Position numbers and translations under genes: made by a program
The notes under the pieces: model-generated
Told to the model about the DNA's origin: nothing
Seen by the model: the letters and a program-made list of their open reading frames with translations, nothing else
The model's database searches: none
Part shown: in pieces, positions 1 to 8,259 of the stretch
Layout of the letters: every line of letters starts with the position of its first letter
How positions within the stretch are numbered: position 1 is the first letter of the stretch
Assembly (NCBI GenBank): GCA_035765515.1
Contig: DASTXN010000139.1
Span: 1-30,755, forward strand
From: DASRSS01 sp035765515
Lineage (GTDB): Bacteria; Actinomycetota; Actinomycetes; Mycobacteriales; Jatrophihabitantaceae
Reading direction: 5' to 3'
Length of the DNA stretch: 30,755 bases

Positions 1-1
1 C

Positions 2-175
2 GGCGTCGGCAAGACCGCCTCGCCCGAGGACTTCACGTCGCTGATGGACGACGTCGAGTCGCGGATCTTCGGCGAGCTGCCGGACGAGACGTGGTTCTAT
101 CCCGGCCACGGCAACGACTCCACCCTCGGTGCCGAGCGCCCGCACCTGGCCGAATGGCGCGAGCGGGGCTGGTAG
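2..175 (+). CDS. MBL-fold metallo-hydrolase, C-terminal fragment
   Basis: The last 57 residues of a metallo-beta-lactamase-fold hydrolase whose 5' part lies outside the window. The visible tail has the family's terminal pattern: a YPGHG motif, where the His is a late metal ligand in glyoxalase-II-like enzymes, then G-x-ERPHLAEW-x-x-RGW before a TAG stop. Such proteins are zinc/iron hydrolases of thioesters or related small molecules. The substrate cannot be told from this fragment. Family call is firm, exact function unknown. Confidence 0.8.
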   Translation, partial: GVGKTASPEDFTSLMDDVESRIFGELPDETWFYPGHGNDSTLGAERPHLAEWRERGW

Positions 176-238
176 GCATCCTGCTGCCGTGCGCGGCCCG
201 GCGGAAAACCGGATCGCCGGGCCGGGACAGTGCCACCA

Positions 239-330
239 CGAAGCTTTGCTCTGCTTACCAGGAGTACGCACGCGCTCACCGTGGGTGAGCAGAGCAGAGG
301 TTCGAGTGCAGTACACCCAGCCGCGGCGAC
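239..330. repeat. Structured intergenic repeat, copy A
   Basis: This unit starts with CGAAGCTTTGCTCTGC (239-254) and ends with TGCAGTACACCCAGCCGCGG (307-326). The outer arms TGCTCTGC and GCAGAGCA (289-296) are complementary. The inner loop carries its own hairpin CTCACC-GTG-GGTGAG (275-289). The same outer blocks recur at 428-519 with nearly the same spacing (66 against 65 bp), while the middle differs. This suggests a conserved fold or a degenerating palindromic element rather than coding sequence. Function unknown. Confidence 0.6.
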
Positions 331-427
331 GACGATGCGCCTCAGCTTCACGTCGGTCGCACCAGGCACCGCTGGCGTGCGCAGGCGCAGAGGACAACTC
401 CGGCCAGCCGCCGGCACGGTGCCGTCG

Positions 428-519
428 CGAAGCTTTGCTCTGCCCGGTGAGAGCGTGCAAATGCACGGTGGCACCGTGCAGAGCAAAGTTGGGGTGCAGT
501 ACACCCAGCTGCGGCGACG
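428..519. repeat. Structured intergenic repeat, copy B
   Basis: Second copy of the unit at 239-330. It opens with the same 16-mer CGAAGCTTTGCTCTGC (428-443), and its 3' arm GCAGAGCAAAG (478-488) pairs with CTTTGCTCTGC over 11 bp. Inside is a 9-bp perfect hairpin, TGCACGGTG-G-CACCGTGCA (462-480). The downstream block TGCAGTACACCCAGC (495-509) also matches copy A, and GGGTG/CACCC there can form a third small stem. It may be a mobile palindromic repeat or a structured RNA. Confidence 0.6.
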
Positions 520-625
520 CCAACGCACGTCGATATGCACGCCGGCGAGCGGCTGACAACTGTCACGTGGCGTCGATGCGTCGCGGCGCTGCCGGACGGA
601 CGGGCGGACCGGCACCATTGGGGCC

Positions 626-1117
626 ATGACCGCAGCATCGCTCCGCGCGCCCGCGCATCTGGTCGACCCGCGCGCGAAGGCGTACTGGACGGTCCGGGCG
701 CTCGCCGGCTGGCTCGCGATCGCCGCCGTGCAGCTCGTGGTGTGGGTGGCCGTCAAGCACCCGGACGCGGTGCACCCGATCCTGTTCGCGGTCACCGTGG
801 CCGCCGCGCTCGCGCACGTGCTCGTCATGCCGCAGTGGCGCTACCGGGTGCATCGCTGGGAGGCCACCGACACCGCTGTCTACACGCAGTCCGGCTGGTT
901 CAACCAGGAGCGCCGCATCGCGCCGGTCGCGCGCATCCAGACCGTCGACACCCAGCGCGGACCGTTCGAGCAACTCTTCGGGCTGGCCAACGTCACCGTC
1001 ACGACTGCCTCCGCCGCGGGACCGCTGAAGATTCACGGGCTGCGCCGCGCCGCAGCCGAGGCGCTGGTCGAGGACCTCACCGTCCGAACGCAGGCAACCG
1101 GAAGTGACGGGACATGA
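626..1117 (+). CDS. PH domain-containing membrane protein (YdbS-like)
   Basis: 163 residues. Two hydrophobic segments at about residues 25-42 and 48-65 form an N-terminal hairpin. A bacterial PH-like domain (bPH_2, formerly DUF304) follows at about 75-150, with the typical pattern R-x-R-x-x-x-W-E-x-x-D and a GWFNQERRIAPVARIQTVD-type strand-turn. In Bacillus, YdbS and YdbT are membrane partners encoded side by side. The same arrangement is seen here: the stop overlaps the next start (ATGA at 1114-1117), so the two products are probably translationally coupled and act together. The molecular role of the family is poorly defined; envelope stress has been suggested. Confidence 0.85.
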   Translation: MTAASLRAPAHLVDPRAKAYWTVRALAGWLAIAAVQLVVWVAVKHPDAVHPILFAVTVAAALAHVLVMPQWRYRVHRWEATDTAVYTQSGWFNQERRIAPVARIQTVDTQRGPFEQLFGLANVTVTTASAAGPLKIHGLRRAAAEALVEDLTVRTQATGSDGT

Positions 1118-2643
1118 GCGCTCCGGCGCAGGCGGTGGACGCGACGACGCAGCCACAGCTGGACTGGAAGCGGCTCAGCCCACGCATGTTGCTGATCCAC
1201 CCCGTGATCGAGCTGGGCAAGGCGCTCCCCGCGATGCTCGGCGCGTTCCTGGCCGGGCACGGCAGCGGCGACGACGCCAGCGGGTCGCGCTGGAGCCTCG
1301 GCATCGCCGGCGTGGTCATGGCGTTCGCGATGCTGCGCTGGGTCACCACCCGGTACCGCATCACGCCCGAGCAGGTGCAGCTGCGGCACGGCCTGATCCG
1401 CCGCCAGACCCGCGCCGCACCGCTGGACCGCGTGCGCACAGTGGACGTCACCGCGCACCTGCTGCACCGGGCACTGGGCCTGGCGCGGGTGAGCATCGGT
1501 ACCGGCACGTCCGACCGCAAGGGCCGGCATGCTCTGGTTCTGGACGGACTGGGCGCGGAGCGCGCGGCTGCGCTGCGCAGCGAGCTGCTGCACCGCGCGG
1601 TGCCGGGCGCGCCATCAATGCGGTCGGCTCCGATCGCGCCCGGGGACACCGAGTTGGCGCGGCTGGATCCCGGCTGGCTGCGGTTCGCGCCGTTCACGCT
1701 CACCGGAGCAGTCACCGGGCTGGCACTGCTCGGCGTCGGCTGGCGCATCGTCGGCGAGGGCCGCATCGACGTCCAGCGACTCGGGCCGTACCGGGCTGTC
1801 GCCGAGCGGCTTGCACGATGGCCGCTCGCCGTGGACGTCCTAGCCGTCTTCGTGACCGTCACGGGCTTCGTCGCCGTTGCCTCCACCGTCGGTTATGTGC
1901 TCTCGTTCAGCGGGTTCCGGCTCACCCGCCACGACGGCGGCACGCTGCACGTGACGCGTGGACTGCTCACCTCGCGCGCCACCAGCATCGAACGGCGCCG
2001 GCTGCACGGCGTCGAACTGTCCGAGCCGCTGCTGCTGCGCGCGGTCGGCGGGGCACGCTGCCTCGCCGTGGCCACGGGATTGCGCGTCGGACGAGGTGCC
2101 GAGCGCGGCGGCGAGATCCTGTTGCCGCCCGCGCCGGTAGCCGATGCTGTGAGCGTCGGCAGCGCGGTGCTCGAAACCGGCGCGCCGCTCACGGCTCCAC
2201 TGGTCAGGCACCCGTCGGCCGCGCGCCGGCGCCGGATCGCTCGCGCCCTGGCCGGTGCAGTCGCTGTCGGTGGCGCGTTCGACGCGGCCGTGCTGCTGGC
2301 CGGCTGGGATACCGCGCTGCTGTCGGTGCCCGGGGTGCTCGTCACGATCGCGGTCGCACTCGCGCACGATCGGTACCGCTCGCTCGGCCACGCGTTCGTG
2401 CATGGCTATGTGGTGAGCCGGTTCGGCTCGATCGTTCGCCGCCGCACCGCGCTCGCGGCCGACGGCGTGATCGGCTGGAACCTGCGCAGCACGTTCTTCC
2501 AGCGTCGGCTCGGCCTCACCACGCTCGTAGCCACCACCGCCGCCGGCCGGCAGAAGTACGCGATCGCGGATCTATCCGCCACGGACGCGGTCCGCTTCGC
2601 GGACGCCTGCGTACCCGGGCTGCTCGAACCCTTCCTGACATGA
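1114..2643 (+). CDS. PH domain-containing membrane protein with three bPH_2 repeats (YdbT-like)
   Basis: 509 residues. Three bPH_2-type domains are visible, at roughly 80-160 (RYRITPEQVQLRHGLIRRQ-like), 265-335 (FRLTRHDGGTLHVTRGLL-like) and 415-500 (RSLGHAFVHGYVVSRFGS-like). Hydrophobic helix pairs separate them, near 60-75, 190-210, 240-262 and 375-405. The length and repeat layout match the larger YdbT partner of the YdbS/YdbT pair. The start overlaps the stop of the upstream small PH protein. Envelope location is inferred from the membrane segments; no enzymatic residues are evident. Confidence 0.85.
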   Translation: MSAPAQAVDATTQPQLDWKRLSPRMLLIHPVIELGKALPAMLGAFLAGHGSGDDASGSRWSLGIAGVVMAFAMLRWVTTRYRITPEQVQLRHGLIRRQTRAAPLDRVRTVDVTAHLLHRALGLARVSIGTGTSDRKGRHALVLDGLGAERAAALRSELLHRAVPGAPSMRSAPIAPGDTELARLDPGWLRFAPFTLTGAVTGLALLGVGWRIVGEGRIDVQRLGPYRAVAERLARWPLAVDVLAVFVTVTGFVAVASTVGYVLSFSGFRLTRHDGGTLHVTRGLLTSRATSIERRRLHGVELSEPLLLRAVGGARCLAVATGLRVGRGAERGGEILLPPAPVADAVSVGSAVLETGAPLTAPLVRHPSAARRRRIARALAGAVAVGGAFDAAVLLAGWDTALLSVPGVLVTIAVALAHDRYRSLGHAFVHGYVVSRFGSIVRRRTALAADGVIGWNLRSTFFQRRLGLTTLVATTAAGRQKYAIADLSATDAVRFADACVPGLLEPFLT

Positions 2644-2650
2644 TCACCGC

Positions 2651-3520
2651 ATGAGACCGGTTGCCGCACTGGAGGTCGGCGGAACGCACGTGACGGGTGC
2701 CGTGCTCGACCTCGACACCGGCGAATACCTGCGCGAACCGAACCGGCTGCACGTCGACAGTCACGCGACGGCCGACGAGATCCTGGCGACGTTCGTGCAG
2801 GCGGGCGTCGACCTGGGCGCGGAGAGCGGGCTGCATTGGGGCGTCGCGATGCCCGACCCGTTCGACTACCCGCACGGCATCGGCCGGTTCCACGACGTCG
2901 GCAAGTACGAGGCACTCGACGGCGTGGACGTGCGCACCCCGCTGGCGGCGGCCCTGCCGAACCCCGCGTCCCTCACGTTCATCAACGACGCGGACGCGTT
3001 CACGCTCGGCGAGGCACACAGCGGCGCAGGCCGGGGCCACCAGCGCTGCGTCGGGCTCACCCTCGGCACGGGCGTGGGCAGCGGCTGGGTCGTCGACGGC
3101 GTGACGCTGTCGTCCGGTGCTGGCGTGCCGAAGGACGGACGCGCCCATCACCTGCTGGTCGACGACCGCCCGCTGGAAGACGTTATGTCCCGCCGCGCGA
3201 TCCGCCGTGCCTATGCGCACGCGTCGGGCGATCACGACGCCGACGTCCGCGAGATCGCCGAGCACGCCCGAGGCGGCGACACCACCGCAACCAACGTGCT
3301 CCGCACCGCGCTGCGCAAACTCGGGGAGGCACTCGGACCCGGACTGCGCGAGTTCGGCGCGGACATCGTCGTCGTCGGCGGCTCGATGGCCGGCTCGTGG
3401 GACCTGTTCGAGCCGTGGCTGCGCGAGGGTCTCGGCGAGTTCCAACCGCCGATCGCAGTCAGCCAGGATGCCGAACGTGCCGGACTCACCGGCGCCGCGC
3501 TCAGCGCCCTGCGCGCGTGA
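2651..3520 (+). CDS. ROK family protein (sugar kinase-like), zinc motif missing
   Basis: 289 residues. The N-terminus has the ROK phosphate-binding strand (LEVGGTHVTGAVLDLDTG), the central INDADAF motif carries the presumed catalytic Asp, and LTLGTGVGSGWVVDG is the second phosphate loop. ROK proteins are ATP-dependent hexokinases or transcription regulators. There is no N-terminal HTH, so a kinase is favoured. The usual ROK zinc-binding Cys cluster before the LE-x-x-x-S helix is absent; the matching segment has His and Asp instead, followed by LEDVMSRRAI. It starts 7 bp after the PH-domain pair, but functional linkage is unclear. Confidence 0.85.
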   Translation: MRPVAALEVGGTHVTGAVLDLDTGEYLREPNRLHVDSHATADEILATFVQAGVDLGAESGLHWGVAMPDPFDYPHGIGRFHDVGKYEALDGVDVRTPLAAALPNPASLTFINDADAFTLGEAHSGAGRGHQRCVGLTLGTGVGSGWVVDGVTLSSGAGVPKDGRAHHLLVDDRPLEDVMSRRAIRRAYAHASGDHDADVREIAEHARGGDTTATNVLRTALRKLGEALGPGLREFGADIVVVGGSMAGSWDLFEPWLREGLGEFQPPIAVSQDAERAGLTGAALSALRA

Positions 3521-3530
3521 AGAACCGCGG

Positions 3531-4565
3531 CTAGCGGTGTAGGCCGATCAGGATGCGCGGGTGCGTCGACGGGCGTAGCCAGCGCATCAGGGTGACCAGG
3601 CGCTGCTGCGGGACCGCGACGCAGCCCGCCGTCGGACCGGTTCCCGGCGGATACACGTGCAGGAAGAACGCGCTGCCGGCACCCTGCCGGACGCCGCCCG
3701 GGGCGTTGCGGGTGTTGTAGTCGATCACGACCGCGTAGTTGTAGTACGGCGTCTCGTAGTACAGATGCTCGTTGGGCGGCATGCTCTGCGTGAACTTGCA
3801 GCCCGACGAGCAGCGCTGGTGCGTGTTGTACAGCGGGCCGGGCTGGCTGATCCACCAGTCCGACGGCCGGGTGCGGAAGTACGGCAGCGCGGTGCCCGGG
3901 TCGGCGTTGCGGCCGAACGCGCGCGTCAGCGTGAAGCTGCCCATCGGCGTCGCGGACGCACCCTCGCTCGGCGTACGGGTCATGCCCTGCGACCCGATGT
4001 GCGCGGTCATCGCCGTGCCCGACTTCAGCCAGCCGCCACCCGGCGCCTTGTGCCAGGCCTGCAGCCGCGCCGTCGTCCGGCTTCGGGACGTCGCGGTGAC
4101 GGTGAGAACCCTGGTGGCGTTGTAGGTGTGGTACTTGACCGGCAGCGCCACGCCTCGCCGCGGAGCCGGCGTGCTGGCCGCGCGCGCCGTCGCAGGCGAG
4201 GCGCTCGGTGCGGCCGACGTTGTCACGAGGTGTACCGCGCTAGTAGAGGGCGGGGTCCCCGCCGCGAGCGACCGCGCCGCAGCGCTCGTCGCGACCGAGC
4301 GCGATGCCGTGGACGAGGGCGTGGACGAGGGCGTGGACGAGGCCGTCGCGATGCTCGCGGCAGACGCCGACGTGGCGGGCGCGATCGTCACGGGGGTCGG
4401 GGTCTCCGGCACCGGGTAGGTGCGCGCCGCGGTGCTGGCCGGCGGCCGGTACGCGTCTGCCGCCTGGCTGGTCGAGGGGCTGTCGCTCATGGAGACCACA
4501 ACGGCGACGCAGCCGGCTACGGCCGCGGCGGCCGTCAACGAGGCGAGCACACGTCCTGCGGTCAT
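3531..4565 (-). CDS. Exported L,D-transpeptidase-like protein (YkuD domain)
   Basis: 344 residues from the ATG at 4565, chosen because the signal sequence MTAGRVLASLTAAAAVAGC begins there; an in-frame start 13 codons upstream adds only an unlikely leader. A long Ser/Thr/Ala/Pro-rich linker (about residues 30-145) is followed by a catalytic region with FFLHVYPPGTG-PTAGCVAVP near the C-terminus. The His and the G-C match the YkuD active-site pattern. These enzymes make 3-3 peptidoglycan cross-links or attach proteins outside the membrane. The linker holds a 12-nt tandem repeat. The gene converges with the ROK gene, 10 bp apart. Confidence 0.82.
   Translation of the reverse strand: MTAGRVLASLTAAAAVAGCVAVVVSMSDSPSTSQAADAYRPPASTAARTYPVPETPTPVTIAPATSASAASIATASSTPSSTPSSTASRSVATSAAARSLAAGTPPSTSAVHLVTTSAAPSASPATARAASTPAPRRGVALPVKYHTYNATRVLTVTATSRSRTTARLQAWHKAPGGGWLKSGTAMTAHIGSQGMTRTPSEGASATPMGSFTLTRAFGRNADPGTALPYFRTRPSDWWISQPGPLYNTHQRCSSGCKFTQSMPPNEHLYYETPYYNYAVVIDYNTRNAPGGVRQGAGSAFFLHVYPPGTGPTAGCVAVPQQRLVTLMRWLRPSTHPRILIGLHR
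4309..4344. repeat. 12-nt tandem repeat, three copies
   Basis: GTGGACGAGGGC repeated three times, the last copy with one change (GTGGACGAGGCC). It lies inside the low-complexity linker of the L,D-transpeptidase and encodes Ser/Thr/Pro units on the minus strand. Copy number could vary by slippage and change linker length. Confidence 0.85.
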
Positions 4566-4651
4566 TGGGACAGTGTGCCAAACCCGTCCGGGCGGATCGG
4601 GCAAGACGGACCGCGTGGCGCGACCGGCAACGCGTCTGACAGGCTGCGGGC

Positions 4652-4939
4652 ATGGTCATCGAGGTCGCAGACATCCAGGTCGCTCCGGGTTCGGAGGACG
4701 CGTTCACGGACGCCTATCGCGGTGTGCGCGAGGTCCTGGTCAGCACGCCGGGCTGCCGGTCTGCCCGGATGGCGCGCTGCATCGAGTCGCCGTCGCGGTT
4801 CGTGCTGCTCGTCGAGTGGGACTCGGTCGAGGCGCACGAGCAGAACTTCCGCGCGAGCGACCGGTTCGCCACCTGGCGTGCCGCCATCGGGCCGTTCTTC
4901 GCCGCGCCGCCGCACGTGGAGCACGTGCAGGAGATCTGA
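4652..4939 (+). CDS. Antibiotic biosynthesis monooxygenase (ABM) domain protein
   Basis: 95 residues, a single dimeric alpha/beta-barrel (ABM) domain. Typical features are the first strand (VIEVADIQVAPGSEDAF), the central CRSARMARCIESPSRFVLLVEWDSVEAHEQNFRAS segment, and the closing strand PHVEHVQEI. Family members are cofactor-poor monooxygenases, haem-degrading enzymes or quinone modifiers. No residues here point to a specific substrate. The gene diverges from the L,D-transpeptidase gene and converges with the response-regulator gene, so it appears to be transcribed alone. Confidence 0.85.
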   Translation: MVIEVADIQVAPGSEDAFTDAYRGVREVLVSTPGCRSARMARCIESPSRFVLLVEWDSVEAHEQNFRASDRFATWRAAIGPFFAAPPHVEHVQEI

Positions 4940-4947
4940 GCCCGGCG

Positions 4948-5601
4948 TCAGCCCGCCCGGCTCCCGCCCGAGCGTCGTTGCTCGTAGAGCGCCGCCTGCG
5001 TCCGGTCCGCGAGCTGGAGCTTGTCCAGGATCCGGGATACATAGTTCTGCACCGTCTTTACCGACAATCCGAGCTTGCGCGCGATCTGGGCATTGCTCGC
5101 TCCCTCCGCGAGCTGGGCGAGCACCTCACGCTCGCGGCCGGTGAGGTCATCGGCCGGGGGCGGCAGCGCGGCGTCGTGGGTGCCCGAGGTTGCGGCGAGC
5201 ACCCGACTGGCGATCCCGGGGCCGAATACCGCCCCACCGGCGGCGACCGTGCGCACCGCTGCGGCGATCTCCTCGCCCGGCGCCCCCTTGAGAACGTAGC
5301 CGCGCGCGCCGGCGCGGAGCGCGGCGAGGACGGTGTCGTCGTCGTCGACCATCGTGACCGCGAGCACGGCCGGTGGCTCGGGCTGCGCGGTGATCGCGGC
5401 GGTGGCCGCGACGCCCGAAACGGTCGGCAGATTGAGGTCCATCAGGATCACATCCATCGGCGTCGCCCGTGCCGCAGCGACCGCCTCGGCTCCGTCGCCC
5501 ACCGCTGCGACCACCGTCAGGTCGGGAGTGGCGGCGATCAGGGCCACCAACCCGTCGCGGTAGACGGGGTGGTCATCGACGATCATCACCCTCGTCGTCA
5601 C
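4948..5601 (-). CDS. NarL/LuxR-family response regulator
   Basis: 217 residues. The receiver domain (about 1-120) has the acidic pair DD at residues 9-10, the phospho-acceptor Asp55 in DVILMDLNLP, and the late Lys in GYVLKGAPGEE. A LuxR-type HTH follows at about 148-210 (LTGREREVLAQLAEG...NAQIARKLGLSVKTVQNYVSRIL). The GTG start at 5601 overlaps the kinase stop (GTGA), so kinase and regulator are translationally coupled. It probably receives phosphate from the upstream-encoded kinase and binds promoter DNA. Target genes are unknown. Confidence 0.93.
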   Translation of the reverse strand: MTTRVMIVDDHPVYRDGLVALIAATPDLTVVAAVGDGAEAVAAARATPMDVILMDLNLPTVSGVAATAAITAQPEPPAVLAVTMVDDDDTVLAALRAGARGYVLKGAPGEEIAAAVRTVAAGGAVFGPGIASRVLAATSGTHDAALPPPADDLTGREREVLAQLAEGASNAQIARKLGLSVKTVQNYVSRILDKLQLADRTQAALYEQRRSGGSRAG

Positions 5602-7646
5602 AGCGGGACCTCGACTTTCGCTGTCAGGGGTGGCGCAGGCGGGACAGCCTTCGCCGGCGGCAGGGGGAATGAAGCGCGGACGACGCTGCCCGCGCCGTCG
5701 GGCGCGGCGAAGGCATCGAAGGTGCCGCGCAACTCCTCTGCGCGCTCCCGCATCGTGTGCAGGCCGTGTCCGCGGCCCGAGGCCACATCGCCTAGCCCAG
5801 TGCCGTTGTCACGCACCCAAAGAACGAGGCGGTTCTCGTCGAGGCACAGATCGATCGTGCACAGTGTCGCTCGCGCGTGCTTGACCGCGTTGGTGAGCCC
5901 CTCGGTCGCGATCCGGTAGGCGGCGACCTCGGTGGCGGCCGGCAGCGGGGGCAGGAGATCAGCGCGGACCTGGGCCGTCACCCCTGAGCCTGCGACCAGG
6001 CGGCTGCTCGCCTGGCTGAGGGCACCGACCAGGCCGAGTTCGTCGAGCGCCGGCGGCCGCAGCCCCTCGACGACGCGGCGGACCTCCGAGACGGTGTCGC
6101 GCAGCTCGGTGCGCAGCGCATCGACCAGCCCGCCCGCGGTGCTGTCCGGTGCCACCACGCCGGCGATGAGGTCCAGACGCAGCAGGTGTCCGGCGAGCGC
6201 CGGGCCGAGGCCGTCGTGCAGGTCGCGGCGCAGCCGGCGACGTTCCTCCTCGCGCCCCAGTACCAATCGCTCGCGTGCGCGTTGCAGATCGTGGGTCAGG
6301 ATCCGCGAGTTCAGCACACTGCCGAGGTGACCGGCGAGGTTTGCGATCACGCGGGTATCGCGCGCCCGGACAGGTGGATCCGGCTGCCGGTACTGGAACG
6401 TTCCGATCAGGACGCCGTAGGCACGCAAGGGCACCACGACCATGTCCTCGTCGGCGTCGGACTCCTCGTCGTTCTCGATGATCCGCACGTCGCGCAGGCC
6501 GAGCGACTCCAGCTCGGCGACGACGCCGTCCAGCAGTCGGTCGATGTCGGACGCGGCCTCGAGCTGCTCTCCGAGGGCGGCCAGGAGTTCGTAGGGCTCG
6601 GTCCACCTGCCGTAGGTCAGCCGGTTGATGCCGCGTTGCAAGACGTCGCGCAACGGGGCGAAACAGCCCGCCACCACGCCGGCGGCGAGCCACGGCAGCC
6701 ACGGGGTCGATGCCGACGCACCCAGTACGCCGCCGAGGCCGATGACCACGGCGAACAGTCCGGCGACCGTTATCGACAGGGTCAGCCACACGAGCGTGCG
6801 GTTCGTTCCGGTCCGCAGGTCGTACAGCCCGCGAGCCAGGATCGCGAAGCCGATGGCGATCGGCAGCGGGGCGCTGGTGACGCCGAAGATCCAGCCCCCG
6901 CCGCCGAGCGACAGTGCGATCGGGGCCGCGACCGCGGGTAGCGCCGCGGCGCAGGCGAACACGAACAGCTGCTGGCGCATCATCTCGTCGCCGCGCCGCC
7001 AGAGCTGGATCAGCTGCACCACGGCCGCCACCGTCACCACCACGGTGAGCGGGATGTGGGCTAGGAAAACGGGAAGGTTGATCACCTGCCAAGCCCCGCT
7101 AGGTGCGAGCGGGTTGCGCCACCCGCCCAGACCGGTCAGGTCGGCCGTCCGGTCGAGAACCGGGTCCAGGACCGACGCCACCGCTACCACGGCGAGCGCG
7201 CGGTACAGCCAGCGCCACCTCGGGCCCGCCACTCGGCCATCCGGGAACAGCACTGCCACCACCGTCGTGAGCGCGAGCCAACCCAGCGAACGCAGGATCT
7301 GCCCGACGACGGCGAACGCACCGGCACCGAGAACCGAGCCGGGGGCGTCAACCAAGCCGTGCTGCGCGATCCCGATTGACGCGCTACCGACGGCCGCACA
7401 TACCCCGCCGAGCAGCATGACCCAGCCGACCCGGTTCCCTGGCCTGGCGGCGACGATCACGACACCGACGATGACGGACCCGACCAGCAGCAGATCGTTG
7501 ACCACCTCGCTCGAGACCGACCTGTCGGCGAGGACTGTGGTCCAGACACTGGTTGCGAGCCCAAGGGCGGTCAGGGCGACCGCCCCGGCAGCGAGGGCTG
7601 CGAGGCGGCCCGCCGTCCATCGCTCGCGATCCGTCATGGCGGACAT
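5598..7646 (-). CDS. Membrane sensor histidine kinase (HisKA_3 type)
   Basis: About 682 residues from the ATG at 7646; a second in-frame ATG at 7637 (MTDRERWTAGRL) is equally possible, and neither has a strong ribosome site. The N-terminal ~330 residues form eight or more membrane segments. A GAF-like region follows (about 370-470), then the dimerisation helix with RRDLHDGLGPALAGHLLRLD (phospho-His in LHDG) and a HATPase with ATEGLTNAVKHA, DNGTGLG and GHGLHTMRERA. This is the DesK/NarX-like architecture that pairs with LuxR-type regulators. The stimulus is unknown; the many transmembrane helices suggest sensing within the membrane. Confidence 0.92.
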   Translation of the reverse strand: MSAMTDRERWTAGRLAALAAGAVALTALGLATSVWTTVLADRSVSSEVVNDLLLVGSVIVGVVIVAARPGNRVGWVMLLGGVCAAVGSASIGIAQHGLVDAPGSVLGAGAFAVVGQILRSLGWLALTTVVAVLFPDGRVAGPRWRWLYRALAVVAVASVLDPVLDRTADLTGLGGWRNPLAPSGAWQVINLPVFLAHIPLTVVVTVAAVVQLIQLWRRGDEMMRQQLFVFACAAALPAVAAPIALSLGGGGWIFGVTSAPLPIAIGFAILARGLYDLRTGTNRTLVWLTLSITVAGLFAVVIGLGGVLGASASTPWLPWLAAGVVAGCFAPLRDVLQRGINRLTYGRWTEPYELLAALGEQLEAASDIDRLLDGVVAELESLGLRDVRIIENDEESDADEDMVVVPLRAYGVLIGTFQYRQPDPPVRARDTRVIANLAGHLGSVLNSRILTHDLQRARERLVLGREEERRRLRRDLHDGLGPALAGHLLRLDLIAGVVAPDSTAGGLVDALRTELRDTVSEVRRVVEGLRPPALDELGLVGALSQASSRLVAGSGVTAQVRADLLPPLPAATEVAAYRIATEGLTNAVKHARATLCTIDLCLDENRLVLWVRDNGTGLGDVASGRGHGLHTMRERAEELRGTFDAFAAPDGAGSVVRASFPLPPAKAVPPAPPLTAKVEVPL

Positions 7647-7707
7647 CTTGCATCGCCGATGCGTCCGGCGCAGCCTAGGTCCGGCACCGCGCTGCACCGG
7701 CTCGCCG

Positions 7708-8142
7708 TCAGTTGCTCCAGCGGATCGTGATGTGCGGCATCGCGATGGTGACCGATCCGGTCGCACCGTGGAAGTGCCGGGTGCCGCCGGTGACCGTCCC
7801 GCTGCCTCGCCCGGTGTCGACGTTGATCTTCGCGTGCGCGTAGAGCATTCCGCCCGGCTGTGCCATCGCAACGTCGCAGACGGCCAGGTGCGTCTTCGGG
7901 TTGACGCGGCACGAGGTGACGTCGTAGCCGAGGATCACGCCGTTGTGCAGGTCCCGGCTGGTGGTGATGTCGACACCGTTGACGATGCGGTCCTGGAGCT
8001 GATGGGTCGTCACGGTGATTCGGTGCGTCGTGGTCTGCGCCGACGATCCCTCGGCGCCCACTGCGATGCCTGTTGCGGTGCCCGCGAGCGCGGCGGCTAC
8101 CGCTGCCGAGCGCGCCCAGTGAGTGTTCGACATGCGCTTCAT
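7708..8142 (-). CDS. Secreted allene-oxide-cyclase-barrel-like protein
   Basis: 144 residues from the ATG at 8142, which has a good ribosome site (GGAAGGAAG) a few bases upstream. A signal peptide (MKRMSNTHWARSAAVAAALAG, then ...AEGSSA) precedes a small beta-rich domain. The pattern DRIVNGVDITTSRDLHNGVILGYDVTSC...GGMLYAHAKINVDTGRGSGTVTGGTRHFHGATGSV is typical of actinobacterial allene-oxide-cyclase/dirigent-like barrels. Such proteins are exported, and their substrate is unknown in bacteria. The gene lies upstream of the kinase on the same strand with a 61-bp gap, so co-regulation is possible but not shown. Confidence 0.72.
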   Translation of the reverse strand: MKRMSNTHWARSAAVAAALAGTATGIAVGAEGSSAQTTTHRITVTTHQLQDRIVNGVDITTSRDLHNGVILGYDVTSCRVNPKTHLAVCDVAMAQPGGMLYAHAKINVDTGRGSGTVTGGTRHFHGATGSVTIAMPHITIRWSN

Positions 8143-8226
8143 GAGCTGCTTCCTTCCGAACGGGAATGATGCCGAGCAGCGTGGCGTGCCCGCACTCCCG
8201 ATCAATAGAGCAGCTTCACCCACACC

Positions 8227-8247
8227 GGCCGGGAATTTCTCCCGGCC
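8227..8247 (-). terminator. Hairpin terminator after the VOC gene
   Basis: Perfect 8-bp stem GGCCGGGA/TCCCGGCC with a 5-nt AT-rich loop, 12 nt past the stop of the VOC gene on the minus strand. No U-tract follows, as is common for actinobacterial intrinsic terminators. It separates the VOC gene from the secreted barrel protein downstream. Confidence 0.6.
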
Positions 8248-8259
8248 AGGGTTGAGCCG

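Larger units (their letters stand above)
176..625. other. 450-bp region without a convincing gene
   Basis: No reading frame here has a recognisable product or an actinobacterial coding pattern on either strand. The region contains two related copies of a structured repeat, annotated separately at 239-330 and 428-519, plus unstructured GC-rich sequence. The promoter of the downstream PH-domain operon should lie here, but no convincing -35/-10 pair stands out. Confidence 0.6.

Noticed and set aside
129..629. Plus-strand open frame in the first gene-free interval
   Set aside because: Runs through the structured repeats and into the PH-domain gene in another frame, is Arg/Ala/Pro rich and has no ribosome site or homology signal.
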